Source: Breviolum minutum Mf 1.05b.01
Taxonomy: Eukaryota; Sar; Dinophyceae; Suessiales; Symbiodiniaceae
Reading direction: 5' to 3'
DNA length: 64,000 nucleotides
NCBI GenBank assembly: GCA_000507305.1
Contig: DF239847.1
Span: 94,179 to 158,178, forward strand
Part shown: piece by piece, positions 55,541 to 64,000 of the stretch
How the letters are laid out: each line of letters begins with the position of its first letter
Position numbering within the stretch: position 1 is the first letter of the stretch
Notes under the pieces: generated by a model
The model's database searches: none
The model's input: the letters and a program-made list of their open reading frames with translations, nothing else
What the model was told of the DNA's origin: nothing
Program-made: the position numbers and the translations under genes

Positions 55541-55610
55541 GACACTGGCACGGGTCAGAATGATGCCCGTTTGGTTTCAGCACAAGCCCTCGAGGCTGTT
55601 TGGCTGTTTG
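55541..55610 (+). CDS. Exon, motif a
   Basis: ACGGCCAAG| reads DTGTGQNDARLVSAQALEAV then WLF and G|, donor GTGTCG in phase 1. LEAVWLFG is motif a. Confidence 0.72.
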
Positions 55611-56028
55611 GTGTCGTGATTTTCATGTATATGCCTTGTTTCTATACTGTCATAATCATGTAATACAGTAATACATATGTAATGCCATACAAAATAAGGT
55701 TTTTTGCTTCTGAGTATTTTGCTGATGACGTTCAATGTAGGAATACGTAGGCCTGGGGCCTACATTATTGATTTTAGGAATCTTGCAGTACATTGTGTTC
55801 GTGACGAGCCAGTTGGTATTTGACCATTTGTTTAGTAGGACACCCTGTACATGAGATCCGCATGACATCATCCGCACACATCCTGTATGCAAGAAAACAA
55901 CCCACATTGCTCCTCAGATGACGTTTTAATTGAATAGCATGGGCAGCAATCTGGACTTACTTGTTTCACAACAAAAGACTATAAAAGAATTGTCTTGAAT
56001 GTTGAAGGTAACCTGGCTGACCAATCAG

Positions 56029-56129
56029 GCCTCATCAGTGCGACTGTACCTCTGTTTCTTTGCATCACCCTTGGCCACTGGGATTGCGTGGGGGCACTCG
56101 GAGCGGGGGGTTCTATTCTCGTTGGCTTG
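56029..56129 (+). CDS. Exon, motif b into c
   Basis: GACCAATCAG|GC, in phase, reads LISATVPLFLCITLGHWDC then VGALGAGGSILVGL, donor GTAGGT. FLCITLGHWDC is motif b. 101 nt, end phase 0. Confidence 0.9.
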
Positions 56130-56356
56130 GTAGGTGGGTGGTTTACTATCCCAGCTATTTGCTATGAAATAAATTTATGGTTTCCCTTGGCAAATGCTTA
56201 AGAACCGGCTGGACCAAGGGTCCATTGGTTGATTACAGATGTTTAGATAAAAACTCCCCTTAAAGTCGCAAAAAACGCGGGTTTTGGTAAGGGTCCCAAA
56301 CGTAAAAAGAGGTCACCACAATTTCCGGAAAACACGGTCTGATTTTTGAATTCAAG

Positions 56357-56510
56357 GTAAAGTTTAATGTAATTCCTCCCCAAAAATATGTCGCTCTTGT
56401 CATTCTGGCTGACCTGCCAAATGGCACAAATTGGAAATGGGGTCCCTGTGTTACATTGAAAATTTACCTGAAAAGATTCGGATTTTCTATTGTCTATTGC
56501 ATTTGTACAT
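56357..56510 (+). CDS. Long exon, motif c into d (and f)
   Basis: GAATTCAAG| in phase 0 reads VKFNVIPPQKYVALVILAD then LPNGTNWKWG, and stays open to GFSIVYCICTST. VALVILADLPNG combines the end of c with d. The exon may end at GTCCCT (56443). Confidence 0.82.
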
Positions 56511-56519
56511 CTACTTGAG

Positions 56520-56750
56520 TTCCCGGGGTTCTGTGAAATTTACCAAGCCAATTTATATTTCGAGCCGGTCTTACCTTGTAGTTGCCTTGTAGTTGTAGAT
56601 GCCCAAGTATGTTGGATCAATTGCGATGGTTGTATCTTTATGCGGATTTTCCGTGGATCTCCTGCCCATGAACTGAGCCTCACACCGGCAGGTGTGCCAT
56701 GGTTTCCAATGTTTTTGTTGCCATTGTGTGTCATGAGTCATGCTATTGAT
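56520..56750 (+). CDS. Long exon, motifs d-e-f-a
   Basis: From about CTTGAG| the frame reads FPGFCEIYQANLYFEPVL, PCSCLVVVDAQVCWINCDG and MRIFRGSPAHELSL. FPGF, YFEP, CSC...C and LRIFRGSP appear in strict module order with no intron. Confidence 0.82.
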
Positions 56751-56849
56751 TTTTGATTTGCCCGAGGGAAACCCTCATTTGACACAAAGCCATTAATGGA
56801 TGTGACGTCGTTTTCCTCTATCATCTTATGACTCGAACACTTTTTAGCA

Positions 56850-57080
56850 GTGACCATGCCATCTCGGTGTCTTTGTTTCAATGTGCGATTGAGTTTCCTT
56901 GCTTCAACTTCCCTTGCGTTTCCTTTCATCGGCCTAGAACAACTAGGCTAGACCTAGTCGATTCAATTTGTTTGTACACTTTCTGCAAAAAGCACACTCA
57001 CATGTCACATGCAGATGTCTTCCCGCAGATCATCTTAAAACTCCACATTTTCCTAGAAACGGAGAGAGTCTCCCATCAAA
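56850..57080 (+). CDS. Long exon, motifs b-c-d
   Basis: One frame reads ISVSLFQCAIEFPCFNF, RTTRLDLVDSICLYTFC and ADVFPQIILKLHIF. FxCxxxxPC, LDLVDSxC and VFPQ are b, c and d. Both boundaries are uncertain. Confidence 0.72.
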
Positions 57081-57131
57081 ATTGAATTGCTTCTCTCAGT
57101 TCCATCCCTGTCTGCTTCAATGTTTTTGAAG

Positions 57132-57190
57132 GTCAGAGTAATGCTTCCTTCACCCAAGATATCATCGTGAAAAGTGACCCACTTTCTTTG
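57132..57190 (+). CDS. Candidate exon, motif e
   Basis: GTTTTTGAAG|GT reads QSNASFTQDIIVKSDPLS. SFTQ is a weak e motif. Confidence 0.45.
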
Positions 57191-57353
57191 GAATGCCTTC
57201 ATCGATCCTTCTAAATAAATGATGACATCCAACAAAATTGAAGGTTATTTTATCCAACAAAATCGAAGGTTATTTTTCATTTTGAGCCCCCAGGTTTTCC
57301 AAAATCTCTACCCTTTCAAGGGATGGCCACATTCAACCTTTCGCCATTCGCAG

Positions 57354-57400
57354 GCTGGTTGGCGATGATCGCCTGACAGTGCAAAAGCAGGTGGTGCCCG
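57354..57400 (+). CDS. Exon, motif c into d
   Basis: GCCATTCGCAG|G reads LVGDDRLTVQKQVVPGG. GDDRLTV and VVPGG. Probable donor GTGGTC near 57397. Confidence 0.8.
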
Positions 57401-57443
57401 GTGGTCATCGGTTGTCACCCCATTGACATGCTGTGCGATGCAG

Positions 57444-57487
57444 TGGAGTTTTCCTGAGTCTAGGGAGAATCCCAAGCTTTTTGCAGG
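57444..57487 (+). CDS. Exon, motif d-e
   Basis: GCGATGCAG| reads WSFPESRENPKLFA with a split codon before GTGAAA. SFPES...LF fits GFP...F. Confidence 0.65.
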
Positions 57488-57655
57488 GTGAAACCTCGGA
57501 ACCGCCCACCCGTTTGACAACTATTACAATCAATGGTATTGCAACAACCAAACTGTGATGGTTGCAATCTTGATTCTTGATATATTATTTTCATTTGGGG
57601 AACTACTATGATTACACATTATATACATCACCTATTTTGCCTTTGCAATTTGCAG

Positions 57656-57960
57656 TTGGATAATTTTCATGACCATCACCTTTGCCCTGCCTGGCATCAT
57701 GGCATGGGCTGCATAGGAAACGGCCGGCCCAAGGTTTGCCAAATATGCCGAGAGTGTGTGTTTGTGCTGACCCTACATGACTCCAATGAGCAATCCAGGT
57801 TAAACTTGGGCAGCGAAGAAGAGCAAGTGCCAAATTTTTTTTATGCGCTCCAAGTTGAACAAAAATTGCTGGGGAGGGGGGTCTACATACAATACGGTGC
57901 AGTGAAAAAAACGGCTTGTTTGGGTCTGTTAAAGGGGTTTGATTCTACCCTTGGTTGTAG
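57656..57960 (+). CDS. Long exon, motif f and following
   Basis: GCAATTTGCAG| opens the longest coding block: HHLCPAWHHGMGCIGN, RPKVCQICRECVFVLTLHD and VEQKLLGRGVYIQYGAV. VCQICREC and FVLTL fit f and a. The frame is open to TAG 58010; the true end is unknown. Confidence 0.75.
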
Positions 57961-58204
57961 AGATTCTTACAGTACATCCCAGGAAGGAATCCCAACGTAC
58001 CAACCGGTCTAGTTGAATGGAACGCATTTTTTTCTTTTGTTGAATTAGATACATTCCCCAGTTCCTGCAACTGGTATGCATTCTTCAGCTAGCTTGATGT
58101 GATGTGCTTCCACCTTCCTTTGAGTAATCAGTAAATCTCCATCTACTTGAGGATGTTTCACAATGTTTGTGCGCCTACCTCCGGTTTCAATTCCTTGCTG
58201 CCAG

Positions 58205-58330
58205 ATTCCAAGTTTCTCCATTCAACGCTTGGATGGCCACTTCGCTGTGTTTAAAACATCGCGAAACGACTCCTTAAATCTGATTCCATTTGATTGCGGT
58301 GAAGTCGTGGAAGATGATGAAGGTCCCTTT
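58205..58330 (+). CDS. Exon, motif b-end into c
   Basis: CTTGCTGCCAG| reads IPSFSIQRLDGHFAVFKTSR then NDSLNLIPFDCGEVVEDDE. NDSLNLIxxxCG is motif c. Donor at GTCGTG (58306) or GTCCCT (58323). Confidence 0.85.
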
Positions 58331-58379
58331 CTTGGGGAACCTTAAAGAACCGGTTGAAACATCCCAAAACATCCCAAAG

Positions 58380-58443
58380 GGCGTGGATGTCAACAGTGTT
58401 TTTCACGAGAAAGCTTACGATGATTGTCACAAATTCAGACCAG
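58380..58443 (+). CDS. Exon, motif d-e
   Basis: CATCCCAAAG| reads GVDVNSVFHEKAYDDCHKFR, Pro, G|GATTC (possible GA donor). NSVFHE follows the d-e spacing. Confidence 0.78.
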
Positions 58444-58687
58444 GATTCAGGAGGTTGGAAGGACGATTTAAAATTTAGATTCCTATACCTATATTCTATT
58501 TCTATTGCGATAGTAACTATCATCCATCCACCATTTTTGAAGTATATATATATATATGCATATCAATAATATATATCTATACATCAATTTACATCACCAT
58601 TTTTTTTGTAAAAAACAACCTACACATCAACAGGAAAAACCACAGCATAGAAAAAACCAGTCCATCTTGAAAGCATGAGTTGTTGAG

Positions 58688-58804
58688 GTTTGGCGCTCCA
58701 AAGGTTGGGGTTGGATCTGTGCCGATGGGTCAAGGGGGGATCAGTGGATCAGACTGATGACTGTAGTCAATTACGGATCCATGGGACTGGTAGTCTTTCT
58801 GCCA
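58688..58804 (+). CDS. Long exon, motif f through a
   Basis: GTTGTTGAG| reads VWRSKGWGWICADGSRGDQW then VVNYGSMGLVVFLP. WGWICADG and GSMGLVVFLP are f and a. The donor is uncertain (GTAGTC at 58790, or later). Confidence 0.87.
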
Positions 58805-58883
58805 TAATCACGGAAGTGGAAAACATACCCTAGGATGAAAGGAAAACGAATATTTGGAGAGATGCCATTTTTGAGGGAATTTC

Positions 58884-59075
58884 CAGGGGAATTTTCCAGG
58901 TTATGGGGGGGAAGGGTTTTTCTTGTAGGGATCCAATCACCGAAACTGAGAATGGTAGGGATGTGGAAGCTTTTCTCACCTTGCGTTTAGGAGGTGATTG
59001 CACACCCCAATCATCTTTTGACGTTCGGTGATTGGATCCCTAGGGATAGGCAAACCTACCCTCCCAGGAAAATCC
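58884..59075. repeat. Inverted-repeat element, family K
   Basis: Nested arms: TAGGGATCCAATCACCGAA with TTCGGTGATTGGATCCCTA, and an outer pair TTTTCCAGGTTATGGGGGG with AACCTACCCTCCCAGG. The longest and best-preserved hairpin in the window. Confidence 0.92.
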
Positions 59076-59158
59076 ACATATCCCCGGCCAAAAGCCGGTA
59101 CAATTTGAGTCGATGATTTTTCACTTTTCTCAAGGTGGGATATGGACTAGTTGACTAG

Positions 59159-59280
59159 TTCCCTGGAGCTCCACTTTTGCAGATCCATTTCGGGTTTGGA
59201 AGGAATTTTCATACAAAATCTAAGAGGAGCGACGTTGAAAAACGTCGGCCTGCAGGTTCTACCGCGGTGTGATCTTGAAG
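59159..59280 (+). CDS. Exon, motif b into c
   Basis: TAGTTGACTAG|T reads LELHFCRSISGLEGIF then NLRGATLKNVGLQVLPRCD. HFCRS...G and LQVLPRC fit b and c. Confidence 0.85.
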
Positions 59281-59835
59281 GTTGGGTCAGAGGGTTGGTT
59301 ATGTACGTGACACTTAGATGCATGGTGTTTGATGTATAAACATACGGACATAGACCTGTTGGAAGGACATACTTTGAGATGGTCCTCCACCAAATAGGGG
59401 ATCACTAATCAAGCTCAGTTGAACTCAGTGGACCCACCAAAAATCCAATCATCAAATCCTTTGTGAATGAAATTCGATTAGCTGGCTTCATCAGGGTCTC
59501 GGCATGGATGGAAACAACAAATATATAATGTATATGTGTATATAAACATACAGTAATTGAATATGCACATGCAATTCTACTTAGCATTTGCTTCTTCGTT
59601 GTCCAGGACTAGAACCACTAGAAAACGAACAGTGAATATATGCGTCATTTGCAATACAAACAGGTATCAACATGTTGTAAACACTTCGTTTGACACACCG
59701 ATTCGCCACCACTACCGCCACCATGTCCAACAAGACCACCAAGCATCATTTGCAAAATCCTCCTGTTTCTCCTTATCTTCATCCTCTTCTGTAGCTTCAT
59801 CCTCCTAATGATCCTCATCCTCAGCCTCAGCGTTC

Positions 59836-59853
59836 TCCTCCTCCTCCTCCTCC

Positions 59854-59892
<39 letters not shown>

Positions 59893-59905
59893 CCATCATC
59901 ACAAG
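59836..59905. repeat. (CTC)n/(ATC)n microsatellite
   Basis: CTCCTC then ATCATC triplets; the cause of the Met-rich minus ORF. Confidence 0.93.
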
Positions 59906-59992
59906 CACCACCATCCTTATCCTTATTTAAGCATATTTAAGCCGCCTTCATAGATCATTGTCATCTTGCTAGGTGATCTTAGAATTCTCCAG

Positions 59993-60049
59993 TGGGGAGG
60001 TGTGGCTGTCCGGGAAAAGGGGGAATTTTTCAGACCCCATAAATCATAG
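59993..60049 (+). CDS. Exon, motif d-e
   Basis: GAATTCTCCAG| reads WGGVAVREKGEFFRPHKS. GGVAV...GEFF fits d-e. A second frame is open. Confidence 0.7.
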   Translation, partial: WGGVAVREKGEFFRPHKS

Positions 60050-60511
60050 GGGAGTTGAACTGCAGGAAGTGTGTCAGATGTAATCCTTATGATCCTTATG
60101 TTTATGTTATATGTTTTGAATCGTTTGTATGTATTGCATGGAAAACTTCTAGTCACTAGTCCTTGAATCCAGAAGTGTGTAATGGCTGGCCCTCCCGTTC
60201 AAAGAAATTTAGACCATAGCACCTTTGATCTACAACAAGGCAGAGCAGTAGATGCCTGCAAGGTCGGATTTCCCTGATATACTTTGCCCATGACAGTTGA
60301 CAGTTTAATTCAATGATGCAATCTAAAATTGATGCAGATGATGATGAGAATGATGAGAATCATGATGACGACGACGAGAAGTTTCACGTTTCGATCAGAT
60401 GGCTGTCTCAGGTGATGTTGGCCACGAAGTAGGAATGGCCATGGGGTGAATTACAACATGAAACTAAACTCTCCTCTCCAACTCCACTGAAACCTGACCT
60501 TTTTGCTCCAG

Positions 60512-60665
60512 GTTTCGGCTTGGCTCAACGTCACTACTTGTTGGATCTTTCAATGTTTGGATATATTTTGATAGATTTTCCAGTTTTATGGGGTCCCATT
60601 TTTCCACCGAAGTTTACAGCGTTTACCACATGGTGACCCAGGGACTGTTGCATTGGACCAGTGAG
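60512..60665 (+). CDS. Exon block, motif a and following
   Basis: TTTTTGCTCCAG|G reads FRLGSTSLLVGSFNVWIY and FSTEVYSVYHMVTQGLLHW, ending at a strong GTGAGG. LGSTSLLVG is motif a. A competing frame reads NVTTCWIFQC (f). An intron could split it at 60582. Confidence 0.65.
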
Positions 60666-60927
60666 GTGAGGAAAAAATGGTGGGGGGAGGAAGGGTGGGG
60701 TGGGTAAGGGGAGGATAATGATTAGAACATTGAACATATTGTATGTATATTTTATAGATGATATATATATATTCATATATGGATTATATATATAGGTTAT
60801 ATGGAGACTATAGTATATGGTAGCAAGTCTCATTTAAGAACTGCTGGATTTACGGTAAATTATTTTGCGTTTTGAAAATTACTGGCTTTGTCATCATTGA
60901 TTCAATGAATTTGCCGACGGGAACCTG

Positions 60928-60947
60928 AAGCCGTTGATCAACGGCTT
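60928..60947. repeat. Perfect 20-bp palindrome
   Basis: AAGCCGTTGATCAACGGCTT equals its own reverse complement. Confidence 0.97.
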
Positions 60948-61125
60948 TGGTTGATAGGTGAATTGTGTTTTTGTTTAGCAGTTTCCATTTTGATTGCTTT
61001 ATTTGGGACCAACTTCAACATGACTTTAACTTATATTCTGATTAATATGTATATATATAGATACGTTTACCTATATGGGATTGCTCAGATGCTGTGGAAT
61101 GGCAGTGTTCTCAAGATCCTGTGAG

Positions 61126-61262
61126 GTGATGAACAGATTCGTTGTGAACTCTGCGATGTGTGCTTTTCCAACTCTGCAATCTACCTCACTCAACCAACTC
61201 TGAAATTCTTTACGGAGATTGACTTTGGGAGACTGCTGCGATTGGAAGTCTCCAGTATTTTA
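61126..61262 (+). CDS. Long exon, motif f through a
   Basis: TCCTGTGAG|GT reads DEQIRCELCDVCFSNSAIYL then FFTEIDFGRLLRLEVSS. IRCELCDVC and IDFGRLLRLEV are f and a. Possible phase-1 GA donor at 61267. Confidence 0.87.
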
Positions 61263-61320
61263 GAAGGAAAACCTAGTGCTTGAGCGATGATTCGATGATT
61301 CTCATTTATGTGCCAGACAG

Positions 61321-61356
61321 TTTGGAGATGTACTTTCTACAAAGGGCAAGAACAAG
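61321..61356 (+). CDS. Exon, motif b
   Basis: TGTGCCAGACAG|TT reads WRCTFYKGQEQ and G|, donor GTTGAC. WRCTFYKGQ is motif b. 36 nt. Confidence 0.75.
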
Positions 61357-61654
61357 GTTGACAAAAGGCTGAAGTTTTTACATGGGTCTCAGACCCAAGG
61401 ATCCCCATAGAATTGATTAGAATAAAAAGCTGGATAGTGTGGGATATGCATGTAAGTTTGACATCAAGTACATGCTATGTATCAGTTATGTGATTATGGA
61501 TATATACCTATATAATCATATCTCTATCAATATTATATATATATTGTATCGACACGAGTCCGCACACATACTCACATGCGCAAATGCATCGCGCCATGCC
61601 TAGGTGGTGGTTTCGAACATGTTTCCTTTGCATCCCTCTTTTTGGAACTTACAG

Positions 61655-61710
61655 CATGTCAAACTCGTTGTTGTCTCATTGACCATGTCCTTTTCGGCAA
61701 GGATCGTTCT
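61655..61710 (+). CDS. Exon, motif b-end into c
   Basis: GGAACTTACAG|CA, in phase, reads CQTRCCLIDHVLFGKDRS. IDHVLFG fits DxVxL. The end is uncertain. Confidence 0.75.
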
Positions 61711-61880
61711 AGTCTGTGTAGAACTCTGCATGTAACAATGTCGATGTATGGGATTATGTATATAATAGGCATAATATTTTATTATTCATGCAAATTTATA
61801 TATTATAGATATTACATTGATTCAAATTGTCATCTTGTATCATGATACCAGTGATATCTACATCTCCATGGCCTGACTAG

Positions 61881-61970
61881 GCCAACTACGCGACGGCGGC
61901 TTGTGCTGGTGCTGCACGAGCTTGGAAGCACAACATGTGGTCACGGTCAGTTTTTGGGTCAGTTTGCTGC
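61881..61970 (+). CDS. Exon, motif f
   Basis: GCCTGACTAG|GC reads QLRDGGLCWCCTSLEAQHVV then TVSFW. GGLCWC is motif f. A second open frame reads RLVLVLHELGSTTCG (c-like). Confidence 0.7.
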
Positions 61971-62186
61971 AATGATCCACCAGGCAGCCTGGATTTTGTT
62001 GTAGGTGATATGGGATGTCTACAATCGGATCGGTTATGGTGGATTATATATATACATATTCATTCATATTTTATATTTTATGTTTGTAGTTACTGTATAT
62101 ACATTTGATAGCTCTTAAGACTGAGGATTAATACATCAATCATCAGCCACGATGGTTAGGAGCTATGATGTAGATAGATGACACAG

Positions 62187-62240
62187 GGAACAATACTATG
62201 ACCTGTGAGCACGAGAGTCCCTTGGTGATTTGGCAATTCG
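62187..62240 (+). CDS. Exon, motif b
   Basis: GATGACACAG|GG reads NNTMTCEHESPLVIWQFG. TMTCEHESP fits FTCxxGxP. Confidence 0.68.
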
Positions 62241-62257
62241 GAATAAGATGCTGCCGT

Positions 62258-62341
62258 ATCCCCTCAAAAACTAACATGTCCTCTGAAAAGAGACCATTTT
62301 AAAGGAAAACTCATCTTCCAACCGCCAATTTTCGGGGGATA
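62258..62341. repeat. Family B element, partial
   Basis: TATCCCCTCAAAAACTAACA left end; right end TTTTCGGGGGATA, shortened. Confidence 0.65.
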
Positions 62342-62397
62342 TTCGTTCGAATTGGAATTGATGCCGTGATCGCGTCATAAACCAACGAAGGCTTCAG

Positions 62398-62450
62398 GGG
62401 GGGTGACGTGTCAAGACTTGACGATCAATGGTTGGTGACATTGATTTGAA
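62398..62450 (+). CDS. Exon, motif c
   Basis: GAAGGCTTCAG| reads GGDVSRLDDQWLVTLI. GGDVSRL fits GxGDxxxL. Confidence 0.6.
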
Positions 62451-62757
62451 TACAAACGTAACATCATCATCATCCAAATACCATCAAATACCAATGCTTC
62501 ACAAACTACATGGTCAAGTAAGATTAACATGAAATTAGAGTCAGGCAGTCATAAACAACATGATGTGATGCAATCATGGAACATGAAATTGGAGTGTTTA
62601 TTAAAAAAAAATGAAAGACTTCCGAAACCGAACTTTCTGAACTTTCGACATCTCTAAATGTATGTATTTGGGGACTATGATACCTCCCCATCCCAACACA
62701 ATGGATAGACTCCATTTTCAAGGTGACAAATTGTCATGTCAGTCTTCTCTTCCTAAG

Positions 62758-62859
62758 GCTGGCCCTGATGCTCAGAGCTTAAGCAGTGGCAGCAGCGGCT
62801 ACTTTCGGAACAAGGAATGGACTTTGTGATTTGGGGTCCCAGAATCTGACCATCCTTGG
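62758..62859 (+). CDS. Exon block, motifs d-e or e-a
   Basis: CTTCCTAAG| reads AGPDAQSLSSGSSGYFRNK in one frame. From 62781 a second frame reads ATFGTRNGLCDLGSQNLTIL, Gly to a strong GTGAGT. Both carry module-like segments. Confidence 0.65.
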
Positions 62860-63185
62860 GGTGAGTGCGAGAAACCTTTGGTGAAAAACATGAGCATTGG
62901 TACATTGGGGGTAAGGACTCATCAAGTTGTAGGAAACTGCTTCTTTTGTTTCTCGAAGATGAGGATACAATTTATCTTGTTTGTCAATGTAACAACCGTG
63001 ATCTTCTCGTAAGAAGGGATCCTTTCTGAAAGGATGTATTTCTCAATCTTAGATAAAATAACACCACCATTTGTGCCCTTTTTCTTTAACGTTTTTGTTT
63101 TTTTAAAAAGGAATTCCGTATAAATCTTCACCTTGAAGTTCTCCCTTCAATCCAAAACCTTCAATCGATCTGAAAAACGTCCCAG

Positions 63186-63246
63186 GACTCGGTGGGTTTC
63201 TATCATTTATGTTACCTTGGAGTGGCCTCCGAAGCGGCCGTTGGAG
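63186..63246 (+). CDS. Exon, motif f, GC donor
   Basis: AACGTCCCAG| reads DSVGFYHLCYLGVASEAAVG and G|GCAGTT. GFYHLCYLG is motif f. GC donor, phase 1, 61 nt. Confidence 0.87.
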
Positions 63247-63396
63247 GCAGTTAATTTATGCCGAGAAATTTTCGGGACGGGGGTGGGGAAGTTGGGAAGT
63301 TGTGGTTGTGGAAAAAAAGTTGGACAAGTCATGTTTTTATTTTCTTTTCCGGGGGTTTGATGGGGGTTGATGAGAGGTGTAGAGTGTACAGTTTTT

Positions 63397-63460
63397 TCAG
63401 GATTTTGGATTCCAAGTTGGAGCCCGAGGTTCGGTTTTGTCTGAAAGTGGTTCTGTTGGA
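63397..63460 (+). CDS. Candidate exon, motif a
   Basis: GTTTTTTCAG| reads DFGFQVGARGSVLSESGSVG, possibly AxF...GxLxxxG. Confidence 0.5.
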
Positions 63461-63543
63461 TGTCTGGTTTTCTCAGGAAAAATCATGAAGCTACATAAAT
63501 AGACCCTGGAGCTGGTGCGAAGAAGTTTTTTCTGTTGGAACAG

Positions 63544-63650
63544 TATTTATCAGCCTCCGGCTAATGCCGCCGGCCTTTCCTGGGCCTGAGATTGCAAGCA
63601 GCATGGCCAGAAGCACCACCAAAAGCAGCAGCAGCAACAACAGCACCATT
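63544..63650 (+). CDS. Exon, motif c-end into d
   Basis: CTGTTGGAACAG|TA reads FISLRLMPPAFPGPEIASSM. MPPAFPGPEIA is motif d. The frame runs on into Ser/Asn-rich triplet repeats, so the end is unknown. Confidence 0.82.
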
Positions 63651-63719
63651 CTCTCCATTGCCAGCAGCATGGCGAGAAGCACCACCAAAAGCAACAGCAA
63701 CAGCAGCAACAACAACAGC

Positions 63720-63756
<37 letters not shown>

Positions 63757-63862
63757 GCAACAACAACAACAACAAGAAGAAGAACAACAAGAACAAGAAC
63801 AACAGCAACAGCAACAGCAACAGCAACAAGAGCAGCAGCAGCAGCAGCGGCAACAGCAGGAA
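63598..63862. repeat. CAG/CAA triplet tract with a 45-bp duplication
   Basis: GCAGCATGGCCAGAAGCACC and GCAGCATGGCGAGAAGCACC are near-identical units (63599, 63665) followed by (CAA/CAG)n. It causes Leu- and Cys-run minus ORFs. Confidence 0.93.
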
Positions 63863-64000
63863 GCCAACAAGAACAGCAGCACCGGAGAGGACCCAGGGGG
63901 AATCGAGCCCGAGACCTTTTGGATGTGGGGTGGTCGTGGTGCTTGTGGTGGTCGTGGTGGTCGTGGTGGTCGTGGTGCTTGTGCTTGTGGTGGTGGTGGG

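Larger units (their letters stand above)
1..64000 (+). other. Interior of a giant intron-rich repeat gene (or same-strand tandem array)
   Basis: About 115 short open blocks on the + strand carry parts of one repeated protein module: a GxLxVxGP, b FxCxxGxxC, c GxGLxxGDxIxLxxCG, d VPGFPNxGxA, e FxFG, f GxYRLCWC...C. The order a-b-c-d-e-f is kept wherever neighbouring exons can be chained, and splice phases match in many chains (for example 14034-15554 and 15887-17560). No start codon context, signal peptide or convincing terminal exon was found, so both gene ends probably lie outside. One gene of over 64 kb or several tandem genes are both possible. Product function is unknown; high Cys, Gly and aromatic content suggests an extracellular or surface protein (inference). 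Confidence 0.8.

Noticed and set aside
63491-63882. Leu-run and Cys-run minus ORFs
   Set aside because: Produced entirely by the CAG/CAA triplet tract.
1-64000. CRISPR array, tRNA or rRNA genes, bacterial operons
   Set aside because: No regularly spaced direct repeats with unique spacers, no tRNA fold noticed by eye, no Shine-Dalgarno-led ORFs; the gene structure is eukaryotic.

Overview
The window looks like nuclear DNA of a protist with large intron-rich genes, most probably a dinoflagellate (Symbiodiniaceae-like). No long uninterrupted ORF exists on either strand. Instead, short GC-richer open blocks (about 30-230 bp) sit on the + strand between AT-rich stretches, nearly all bounded by a pyrimidine-rich AG (usually AG|G) and a GT, GC or GA. 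GC and GA donors, AG|G acceptors and a stem-loop element in many introns are known features of dinoflagellate genes. The assignment is an inference; I could not search databases.

Almost every open block carries a piece of one repeating protein module. From the sequence itself I read the module as, in order: (a) GxLxVxGP; (b) FxCxxGxxC; (c) GxGLxxGDxIxLxxCG; (d) VPGFPNxGxA; (e) FxFG; (f) GxYRLCWC followed by another Cys; then (a) again. One module is roughly 110-150 residues and is usually split over three to six exons. It recurs in phase from about 2.8 kb to 63.6 kb, with more than 20 copies of motif f, so the window appears to lie wholly inside one giant + strand gene, or a same-strand tandem array of such genes. 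I see no convincing start or stop. The product should be a large Cys-rich repeat protein, plausibly secreted or cell-surface, which is inference from composition only.

Layout: 0-2.8 kb, no firm exon. 2.8-20 kb, small exons 0.2-1.5 kb apart, with clean chains at 10.56-11.69 kb, 14.03-15.55 kb and 15.89-17.56 kb. 20-44 kb, the same pattern, plus an 880-bp inverted-repeat transposon-like element (30.5-31.4 kb) and several long introns. 44.7-64 kb, exons are denser and often longer; blocks at 44.76, 52.83, 54.55, 56.36, 56.52 and 57.66 kb carry several motifs in one reading frame.

The introns hold at least ten families of short inverted-repeat elements (MITE or introner-like, about 90-190 bp), many triplet microsatellites and (TA)n runs. 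Minus-strand ORFs look like shadows of + exons or of microsatellites. I saw no tRNA, rRNA, CRISPR or bacterial-type operon. Exon ends are read by eye without transcript evidence; where an end is uncertain the entry says so.
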